Of a stretch of 6,917 bases of DNA, positions 1 through 4,991 are shown piece by piece. The notes under the pieces were generated by a model. The model was not told the DNA's origin. It saw only the letters and a list, made by a program, of their open reading frames with translations, and did not search any database. Source of the DNA: Chamaesiphon sp. (GTDB lineage: Bacteria; Cyanobacteriota; Cyanobacteriia; Cyanobacteriales; Chamaesiphonaceae). Location: contig JAGVCD010000285.1 of assembly GCA_020059425.1 (NCBI GenBank), forward strand, positions 1 to 6,917, in the 5' to 3' direction. Positions within the stretch are counted from its first letter, which is position 1, and every line of letters begins with the position of its first letter. Made by a program: the position numbers and the translations under genes.

Positions 1-287
1 ATGTATTCTTGAACCAGGAAAAATTCTTGTTTTTCTTCAAAAAAAGCCAGCAGACGCGGAATTTGTTCGTGGCTGCCTAGCTGTTGCAAGGTTTCAGCTT
101 CTTTTTGAAAAAGCTTCCGGGCAATTTCCAACACGGCGGGGCTGTTACTAGCTGGTTTCAGATGTTTTAGTACACATTTAGGCTGACCAGGTAAATGTAG
201 ATCTTCGGTGATGTAGGTTTGGCCGAATCCACCAGCACCTAAAACTTGCAATACCTGATAACGTCCGGCTAGTAACTGGCCAATCAT
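1..287 (-). CDS. Serine/threonine protein kinase, N-terminal part (runs off the left edge)
   Basis: Only the first 95 codons are present; the gene continues past base 1. Translation from the ATG at 287-285 gives the start of a eukaryotic-type (Hanks) kinase N-lobe. It opens with MIGQLLAGRYQVLQ and has a glycine-rich loop GAGGFGQTY (residues 17-25), the ATP-anchoring lysine in CVLK (Lys41), and the alpha-C helix glutamate in KEAETL (Glu63). The 'PKCVLKHLKP' and 'IPRLLAFFEE' wording is characteristic of the large cyanobacterial family of Ser/Thr kinases, which phosphorylate protein Ser/Thr residues and often carry C-terminal sensory or repeat domains; none of that part is visible here. The catalytic loop and DFG lie outside the window, so activity cannot be judged. 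The start is well placed because the Gly loop sits at the usual distance from it. No clear Shine-Dalgarno precedes the ATG, only a run of T. The gene is divergent from the J-domain gene at 396. Confidence 0.93.
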   Translation of the reverse strand, partial: MIGQLLAGRYQVLQVLGAGGFGQTYITEDLHLPGQPKCVLKHLKPASNSPAVLEIARKLFQKEAETLQQLGSHEQIPRLLAFFEEKQEFFLVQEY

Positions 288-339
288 AAAAAAAATTCAC
301 AGCGATTACTCTAACTTTACCATTCCCGATTAGGTGGAA

Positions 340-345
340 ATTATA
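340..345 (-). promoter_or_regulatory. Candidate -10 box for the Ser/Thr kinase gene
   Basis: On the minus strand bases 345-340 read TATAAT, a perfect sigma-70-type -10 hexamer, 52 bases upstream of the kinase ATG. This would give a leader of roughly 45 nt. No convincing TTGACA-like -35 lies 16-18 bases further up; the nearest is a weak TTACTT-like stretch. The same AT-rich spot read on the plus strand (TATAGA, 342-347) could serve the J-domain gene, but it also lacks a -35. This is an inference from one hexamer in a 108-bp divergent spacer. Confidence 0.4.
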
Positions 346-359
346 GACACCTTGAATTT

Positions 360-379
360 AAGTAAGATGAAGTAAGTTC
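360..379 (+). repeat. 10-bp tandem direct repeat upstream of the J-domain gene
   Basis: Two adjacent 10-bp units, AAGTAAGATG (360-369) and AAGTAAGTTC (370-379), share 8 of 10 positions and end 16 bases before the ATG at 396. The spacing is about one helical turn, as is common for regulator sites in front of a gene, but two short imperfect AT-rich copies can also arise by chance. No regulator is suggested. Confidence 0.3.
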
Positions 380-395
380 GATCAAGCAACTTGCC

Positions 396-836
396 ATGAC
401 TAATTCTTCGACCAGTCATCGGCTGCATCTAGTCAATCACTACGAGCAGCTGAACCTTCATCCTTCGGCCTCGGCCATCGAGATTCGGCAAGCCTATCGC
501 CTACTCAGCAAAAAGTATCATCCAGACACTACTAATTTACCAGTAGTTGAGGCACAGAATAAGTTTCAGGAGCTAAACCAAGCTTATGCCATTTTAACCA
601 ACCCCACTCGCAGGTTGTTATATGACCAAGAGATAGGTTACTCTCGCGTGCGGGTGATGCAAGCTCCCGCTGCTCAGCGCTCTAAATATCAATCCAATTC
701 TGCTTATCTTGACCCGATCGATCGACCGCTGTCTGCGGGAGAAATATTTGTGCTGCTATTACTCAGTGGTACGTTTTTGATTTGTATTGGCCTAGTATTA
801 ATAGTAGCCATCAGTCGGGGCGAGTTAGTTTATTAA
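396..836 (+). CDS. J-domain protein with C-terminal membrane anchor
   Basis: A 146-residue protein with an N-terminal J domain at about residues 15-80. It has the HPD tripeptide (residues 42-44) that stimulates the ATPase of Hsp70/DnaK, then the helix III pattern NKFQELNQAYAILTNP and a closing RRLLYDQE. It lacks the G/F-rich region, zinc finger and substrate-binding domains of DnaJ, so it is a type III J-protein. A short linker leads to one hydrophobic segment at about residues 117-139 and a short tail ending GELVY. This suggests a tail-anchored protein that recruits DnaK to a membrane, either thylakoid or plasma membrane. The first ATG is used; there is no strong Shine-Dalgarno, which is common in cyanobacteria. 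It is the first gene of a six-gene plus-strand run, with the next start 10 bp after its stop. The J-domain assignment is secure; client and membrane are unknown. Confidence 0.9.
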   Translation: MTNSSTSHRLHLVNHYEQLNLHPSASAIEIRQAYRLLSKKYHPDTTNLPVVEAQNKFQELNQAYAILTNPTRRLLYDQEIGYSRVRVMQAPAAQRSKYQSNSAYLDPIDRPLSAGEIFVLLLLSGTFLICIGLVLIVAISRGELVY

Positions 837-846
837 ATTGATTTAT

Positions 847-1206
847 ATGGTAAAAGTTGTGCTGAAAAGTTGTTTTTGTTTAATGATTATCTGCTTTGTT
901 GCTGTTACAACGCCGCCGATTTTTCCCCCTTGGCCTAGCTGGTCAGCGATCGCCGCCACGACCCCAAGTCCAGCTCCGGGACAAAATGTGACTGTCAAAG
1001 GCAAAGTAAAGCTCATCAATATAGAAGGTGGCTGTTATCAACTAATCACCACCGACAATACTCATTATGAATTACAGGGCGAATTTCCTAAACAAGACGG
1101 TCTCATCGTGAAGGTAAAAGGGACTTTGGCCACTGACTTGGTAACCACTTGCCAAGTGGGGCGGCCTTTACAGGTTAAAAATATCCAGATCTTAAGAAAT
1201 CACTAA
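847..1206 (+). CDS. Small secreted protein, DUF5818-like
   Basis: A 119-residue protein from the ATG at 847. A TTG three codons earlier (838) is possible but would sit one base after the preceding stop and adds nothing to the signal peptide. The N-terminus is an export signal: Lys3 and Lys7, a hydrophobic core around residues 8-21, a Pro/Trp-rich stretch, then SAIAAT with likely signal peptidase cleavage after AIA (residue 36). The mature part, about residues 48-119, is a compact all-beta domain of the type [17 protein letters not shown] ... LIVKVKGTL ... [14 protein letters not shown]. The overall pattern, with a GGC(Y/W) and a later xxCQVG, matches what I recall of DUF5818-like small OB-fold domains. 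The two cysteines could form a disulfide in the periplasm. It sits between the J-protein and queG, five bases before the latter. Function is unknown; the family match is from memory. Confidence 0.75.
   Translation: MVKVVLKSCFCLMIICFVAVTTPPIFPPWPSWSAIAATTPSPAPGQNVTVKGKVKLINIEGGCYQLITTDNTHYELQGEFPKQDGLIVKVKGTLATDLVTTCQVGRPLQVKNIQILRNH
946..953. other. HIP1 palindrome (GCGATCGC)
   Basis: This is the only complete HIP1 octamer in the window, inside the signal-peptide region of the secreted-protein gene. HIP1 is highly repeated in many cyanobacterial genomes and is a useful taxonomic marker. Its core hexamer CGATCG occurs 18 times in the window (see findings). Confidence 0.9.
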
Positions 1207-1211
1207 ATTTT

Positions 1212-2156
1212 ATGGCCAACATCGATAGTGCGGCTATTAAGGCTCGGGCTAAAGCCATGGGCTTTCACTTAGTAGGTGTAGCAGCCATCGATAGTGCAGC
1301 CATTGATACCACGGCAGAGCGCTTAGAACAGTGGCTAGCTTTAGGCTATCAAGCAGAAATGAAATGGATGACCAATCCGCGCCGAAGCGACCCGCGTCTA
1401 GTTTTGCCTGGCGTTCGATCGATCATTGCCGTAGCCCTCAATTACTATCAGCCCCAAGCTCGGCCAACTGGAGATCAATACGCCAAAATTTCCCGCTACG
1501 CCTGGGGCAAAGACTATCATAAAGTCTTAGAAAAAAAGCTTAAGCAATTGACCCAATGGTTGCAAAGCTCATCACCCCATTCTACTTTTAGGTTCTATAC
1601 TGACACCGGTCCGATCGGCGATAAAGTTTGGGCAGAAGCTGCCGGGCTGGGTTGGATCGGCAAAAATGGTAACTTAATTACCCGCCAGTATGGATCTTGG
1701 GTGTTTTTGGGAGAAATCTTAACCGATTTAGAACTGGTTGCCGATCGACCCCATACTCAACATTGCGGCACCTGTACCCAATGTTTGACGGCCTGTCCCA
1801 CCCAAGCAATCGTCGCCCCTTTTGTGGTAGATGCGAACCGTTGCATTGCCTATCACACAATCGAGAATCGAGCCGCGCAACTACCAACCGCCATTGCCAA
1901 CAATTTAGCGGGCTGGGTAGCCGGTTGTGACATTTGCCAAGATGTTTGTCCTTGGAATCAGCGTTTTGCTCAACCCACCAATGTGATCGAATTCACTGCG
2001 GATGACACCCGTATTCAGGTAACATTATCAGACTTGGCCGAGCTCAGCGATGCCGACTGGCAACAGCGCTTCACCGGTTCAGCCCTGAAACGGATTAAGC
2101 CTCCGATGTTTCGACGTAACGCCCAAGCTAACCTGGATGGTCTGGCTAATGACTAA
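1212..2156 (+). CDS. queG: Epoxyqueuosine reductase QueG
   Basis: A 314-residue protein, normal length for the family. QueG is a cytoplasmic cobalamin-dependent iron-sulfur enzyme that reduces epoxyqueuosine to queuosine at wobble position 34 of GUN-anticodon tRNAs, the last step of the pathway. The N-terminal cobalamin-binding part (about residues 1-180) holds [16 protein letters not shown] (95-110) and [20 protein letters not shown] (131-150), in which Asp131 corresponds to the catalytic proton donor. A ferredoxin-like module with two [4Fe-4S] clusters follows. All eight expected cysteines are present: Cys185, 188, 191 and 195 in [11 protein letters not shown], Cys211 in RCIAYHTIE, and Cys239, 242 and 246 in [12 protein letters not shown]. 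The C-terminal tail is short, without the HEAT extension of some homologues. It starts five bases after the previous stop and its own stop overlaps the HAD gene start. The N-terminus holds a small internal repeat (IDSAAI at residues 4-9 and 26-31). Identification is secure. Confidence 0.97.
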   Translation: MANIDSAAIKARAKAMGFHLVGVAAIDSAAIDTTAERLEQWLALGYQAEMKWMTNPRRSDPRLVLPGVRSIIAVALNYYQPQARPTGDQYAKISRYAWGKDYHKVLEKKLKQLTQWLQSSSPHSTFRFYTDTGPIGDKVWAEAAGLGWIGKNGNLITRQYGSWVFLGEILTDLELVADRPHTQHCGTCTQCLTACPTQAIVAPFVVDANRCIAYHTIENRAAQLPTAIANNLAGWVAGCDICQDVCPWNQRFAQPTNVIEFTADDTRIQVTLSDLAELSDADWQQRFTGSALKRIKPPMFRRNAQANLDGLAND

Positions 2157-2802
2157 AACCGTTATTTTTGATTTTGATGGTACTTTAGCCGACACCTTTG
2201 CAGTCCTCATTGAGATCACCAACGAATTAGCCCCAGAGTTTGGATATCAGCCAGTGGATGAGCAGCAAATTGCCCAACTGCAAGGGCTCAGCTCTCGCGA
2301 AATTGTCAAGATGGCTGGGATTTGTCGCTGGCAAATTCCCTTTTTGCTCTTACGGTTTAAACAAGATTTTCGGCAAAAAACTAATCGGGTTAAGCTTTTT
2401 CCGCAAATAACACATATGCTACGCACCCTGAAATATGCTGGCTATAAAATTGGGATCATCAGCTCTAACTCTGTCGAAAATATTGAAACGGTATTAGATA
2501 GGTATCAAATCAAGAATCTTTTTAGTTTTGTCCATTCCTGCTCAGTTTTTGGCAAAAGTCGTGCCATTAATGCAGCCTTGTTGGCTAACTATATCGATAT
2601 TGCCGAGGCGATCTATGTTGGCGATGAAATTCGAGATATCGACGCTGCTAAGCGCAGCAAAATTCAGGTAATTGCCGTCACTTGGGGCTTCAACAATATC
2701 GAAATTTTAACCAAGCGACAGCCAAACTATTTAGTAAATCAGCCCCAAGAAATTATTAAACTGCTAGTCAAGGAAGAAATTAAAAATGTCGATCGATCCT
2801 AA
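2149..2802 (+). CDS. HAD-superfamily hydrolase (phosphoglycolate phosphatase-like)
   Basis: 217 residues from the ATG at 2149, which overlaps the queG stop by 8 bp (ATGACTAA). An in-frame ATG at 2137 would add four residues (MVWL); the later start fits the family better because the DxD motif usually lies 5-10 residues from the N-terminus. All four HAD motifs are visible: motif I DFDGTLAD with nucleophile Asp8 and acid/base Asp10; motif II IISSNS (Ser105); motif III Lys136 in FGKS; motif [13 protein letters not shown] with Asp159 and Asp163 for Mg2+. The helical region between motifs I and II (about residues 16-85) is a C1-type cap, as in phosphoglycolate phosphatase and beta-phosphoglucomutase relatives. 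The likely reaction is Mg2+-dependent hydrolysis of a small phosphate ester in the cytoplasm; the substrate cannot be read from sequence. The 3' end overlaps crcB by 17 bp, which suggests co-translation. Confidence 0.92.
   Translation: MTKTVIFDFDGTLADTFAVLIEITNELAPEFGYQPVDEQQIAQLQGLSSREIVKMAGICRWQIPFLLLRFKQDFRQKTNRVKLFPQITHMLRTLKYAGYKIGIISSNSVENIETVLDRYQIKNLFSFVHSCSVFGKSRAINAALLANYIDIAEAIYVGDEIRDIDAAKRSKIQVIAVTWGFNNIEILTKRQPNYLVNQPQEIIKLLVKEEIKNVDRS
2770..2774 (+). promoter_or_regulatory. Shine-Dalgarno for crcB inside the HAD gene
   Basis: AAGGA ends 11 bases before the crcB ATG at 2786 and lies within the last codons of the HAD gene. It is one of the few recognisable ribosome binding sites in the plus-strand run and supports the ATG at 2786 as the crcB start despite the 17-bp overlap. 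Confidence 0.5.
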
Positions 2803-3184
2803 TTTACGGGTGCCGATCGCCATTAGCTGCGGAGCCATCGTCGGCGCTTTAGGCCGACACTATCTAAATATGGCGATCAGTAATTGGTGGGGCAACAGCT
2901 TTCCTTGGGGAATTTTCGTGATTAACATCACTGGTTGCTGGCTGAGCGGATTACTATATGGTCTGGTGAACATGCGGGTAATTCACCTATCATCAGACTT
3001 ATATGTAATGCTTACGACTGGTTTTTTGGGAGCCTACACTACTTTTTCTACTTATGGATTAAATGTAATACAATTACTCGAAGAAAGTTGGATCCTGGGC
3101 ATGTCCTACGCCATAGGAAGTGCCTTTTTCGGCATTGCTAGTGTCCGATTAGGGATTATAATGGCTCATTGGTTTAGGAACTAA
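2786..3184 (+). CDS. crcB: Fluoride channel CrcB/Fluc
   Basis: A 132-residue integral membrane protein of standard Fluc length. Fluc exports fluoride down its electrochemical gradient as a dual-topology homodimer, keeping cytoplasmic fluoride below inhibitory levels. Four hydrophobic segments are seen at about residues 8-30, 40-62, 70-97 and 102-127. Signature motifs are GAIVGALGRHYL (16-27, conserved Arg24), WGIFVINITGCWLSG (41-55, conserved Asn47), and the break in TM3 TGFLGAYTTFSTYG (78-91), which in the family binds the structural Na+ and carries the fluoride-lining aromatic box. Phe87 is present; the second box position is Tyr90 where well-studied Flucs have Phe. Only one crcB copy is present, consistent with a homodimer. 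Because the start lies inside the HAD gene there is no room for a dedicated fluoride riboswitch directly upstream, so expression presumably follows the operon. Confidence 0.96.
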   Translation: MSIDPNLRVPIAISCGAIVGALGRHYLNMAISNWWGNSFPWGIFVINITGCWLSGLLYGLVNMRVIHLSSDLYVMLTTGFLGAYTTFSTYGLNVIQLLEESWILGMSYAIGSAFFGIASVRLGIIMAHWFRN

Positions 3185-3198
3185 CAAAATTTAGGGTC

Positions 3199-4965
3199 AT
3201 GTTGCAATCTACCCGACCGCTGGAATATGCCGAATACGCTGCCACTGCTGCCGCAATATTTGGACTAATCATTTCTCTTTTTACCGGTAATTGGCCGGTT
3301 GTGGTGGTTCCACTGGTGTTGGCTCTCAGTTTGAGTGTTTTCAATAGATATCAAAGTGATCAAACTTATCGCCGACGCTTAGCGAAAGCAAATAATGACC
3401 TACAATTACAGTACGAACAACTACAACAAGAAATTGTCCAAAGTCGGAGTTTTTCCACAACTTTAGTAAAGCAAACGCTGGCCAACCAAAAATTAGAACT
3501 ACCGGCAGCGGATGGTGAATCATTTAACTTTCAATTGTTAGAAAAACGAGTGGTTGATCAACAACGATTGATGACTTCTTTTCAAAACCACATCATCGGT
3601 GTCGAAGGCACTATTACTAATTTGGTAGAGGCTCTAGATGGAGCAGCCATTCCCGATCGAGTGGAATACCTAGAACAAGCAATCTTCAAACTGTCCGAGA
3701 TGGCTGGTGTGGATCCAGCCGAAATTTTGAATCCGATGATCAGTGGTCAGCGACAAATGGCGATCAGTGCAGCTAGCGAGTATTCTCCAGCTGCCAACAG
3801 CCCTGAAATGTTTAGCCTCGAAGATCTCGGTCTTGATGACCCTGAGCCACTGGATGTTTTTGATGATCAACCAGAACCTACTAGACTACAAGGAACTGAT
3901 TCTGGATTTTTGACCCAACCTAAAAATGCTGAACTGAGTATTGATAAAATTGCTGCCGATCTGATGTCTGGTGATCTGTTGGGAGCCGATCCAATTTCTG
4001 GAGATTTGCTGTCTGGAGATTTAGAGAATATTGACAACATATCAGCAAGGCCATCTTGGGAGCTGAAAACAACTCTCAAAGCACATACTGATTGGGTGCG
4101 CTGCTTAAGCTTCACACCCGATACTCATACTTTAATTAGTGGTAGTTTTGACCAATCAATTAAATTTTGGAATCTGGACAATTACCAACTGATTCATGAT
4201 TTACAAGATCATCGCAAAGGCGTTTTTGCCTTGGCCGTCAGTGCTGATGGCCGAACATTAGCCAGTGGTAGTTGGGATGAAACTATTAAGCTTTGGCATA
4301 TCCAAACTGGTCAGCTAACTGCCAACTTCGCAGGACATACTGCCTCAGTACGCTCCTTAGCAATGAGTCCAGATAATCAATTACTAATTAGCGGTAGCTT
4401 TGATAATAGTATTCGGGTTTGGCATCTAGATTCTGGCGATTTATTGACGACAATGTTACAAAGTGAGCCGATCGCCGCCATTGCCCTTAATCACACCGGT
4501 CAGCTGTTGGCCAGTACTGGCGATGATGGATTGATCAAGTTATGGTCAATTAACACTGGTCAAGTTATTGCTCAACTCACAGGTAATAGTAACTGTATTT
4601 GTTCTTTGGCTATTAGCCCTACTTCCGATGCGATCGTGGCTGGAACAGTGAGTGGTTCGATCGTCGTTTGGGCAATCAACCTTCAGGAGATAAGAAGCAG
4701 TAATCCGCTGCAAAAGTTCAAGGCTCATTCCGGTCAAATTAATTCTTGCATTTTCCATCCGGATGGTCAGTCTTTGGTAACTGGCAGTGTTGATGGCAAT
4801 GCGCGGATTTGGGCAAAGGAAACAGGTAAAAATTTCCGAGAAAAACCGCGTAAGACTCTTCGGGGTGAACCTGGTCGTTCAGTGATGTCTACAGCAATTA
4901 GTAGTGATGGTCGATCAATCGCTATTGGCGGAGCTGATGGCAGCATCGAAATATGGTGTAGTTAG
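3199..4965 (+). CDS. Membrane-tethered seven-bladed WD40 repeat protein
   Basis: 588 residues, starting 14 bp after crcB. Two hydrophobic segments (about 12-29 and 32-48) form a hairpin followed by RYQSDQTYRRRLAK, so by the positive-inside rule both ends are cytoplasmic. This hairpin resembles an N-terminal module I recall from other cyanobacterial proteins. A Gln/Glu/Leu-rich coiled coil (about 60-95) follows, then a helical region (110-180) and an acidic Pro/Asp-rich linker (190-285) with three SGDL repeats. The C-terminus is a complete beta-propeller of seven WD40 repeats at about 290-326, 330-367, 373-410, 415-451, 456-493, 504-540 and 551-588; the chain stops at the last strand (IEIWCS). 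Blades 1-3 are canonical (GS(F/W)D and IK(F/L)W or IRVW). Blades 4, 5 and 7 have lost the GH dipeptide. No catalytic domain is seen, so a scaffold or protein-interaction role at a membrane is inferred; the partner is unknown. Confidence 0.92.
   Translation: MLQSTRPLEYAEYAATAAAIFGLIISLFTGNWPVVVVPLVLALSLSVFNRYQSDQTYRRRLAKANNDLQLQYEQLQQEIVQSRSFSTTLVKQTLANQKLELPAADGESFNFQLLEKRVVDQQRLMTSFQNHIIGVEGTITNLVEALDGAAIPDRVEYLEQAIFKLSEMAGVDPAEILNPMISGQRQMAISAASEYSPAANSPEMFSLEDLGLDDPEPLDVFDDQPEPTRLQGTDSGFLTQPKNAELSIDKIAADLMSGDLLGADPISGDLLSGDLENIDNISARPSWELKTTLKAHTDWVRCLSFTPDTHTLISGSFDQSIKFWNLDNYQLIHDLQDHRKGVFALAVSADGRTLASGSWDETIKLWHIQTGQLTANFAGHTASVRSLAMSPDNQLLISGSFDNSIRVWHLDSGDLLTTMLQSEPIAAIALNHTGQLLASTGDDGLIKLWSINTGQVIAQLTGNSNCICSLAISPTSDAIVAGTVSGSIVVWAINLQEIRSSNPLQKFKAHSGQINSCIFHPDGQSLVTGSVDGNARIWAKETGKNFREKPRKTLRGEPGRSVMSTAISSDGRSIAIGGADGSIEIWCS
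3967..4023 (+). repeat. SGDL tetrapeptide repeat in the WD40 protein linker
   Basis: The linker before the propeller contains SGDL three times (residues 257-260, 267-270 and 272-275) in the context LMSGDLLGADPISGDLLSGD. The copies use different codons for the same residues (tctggtgatctg, tctggagatttg, tctggagattta). So the repeat is kept at the protein level or is an old duplication. It is probably a low-complexity acidic linker. Confidence 0.7.
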
Positions 4966-4991
4966 TGATATATTCCAGCTAAAAAGCCAGA

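Noticed and set aside
288..395. Fluoride riboswitch or other structured leader ahead of the operon
   Set aside because: I see no conserved crcB-motif core or strong hairpin; the region is AT-rich with only a -10-like box and a short repeat.
838..846. TTG start three codons upstream for the secreted protein
   Set aside because: It would sit one base after the J-gene stop with no ribosome site, and the ATG at 847 gives a normal signal peptide.
1678..1930. Short open frames on both strands inside queG
   Set aside because: They lie wholly within a well-supported coding region, have no recognisable motifs, and look like chance openings.
2137..2148. Upstream ATG for the HAD gene
   Set aside because: It adds MVWL before the hydrophobic strand of motif I; the ATG at 2149 places DFDGT at the usual distance and makes a typical stop-start overlap with queG.
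3283..3299. Inverted repeat ACCGG ... CCGGT as a regulatory site
   Set aside because: It lies inside the membrane hairpin coding sequence of the WD40 gene and is only five bases per arm.
3867..4115. 82-codon open frame antisense to the WD40 linker
   Set aside because: The complementary strand encodes the SGDL linker in the WD40 frame; the antisense frame shows no domain, ribosome site or promoter.
4966..4991. Transcription terminator between the convergent WD40 and kinase genes
   Set aside because: The 26-bp gap offers only a 3-bp stem (GCT-AAAA-AGC) with no U-tract, so no intrinsic terminator can be supported.
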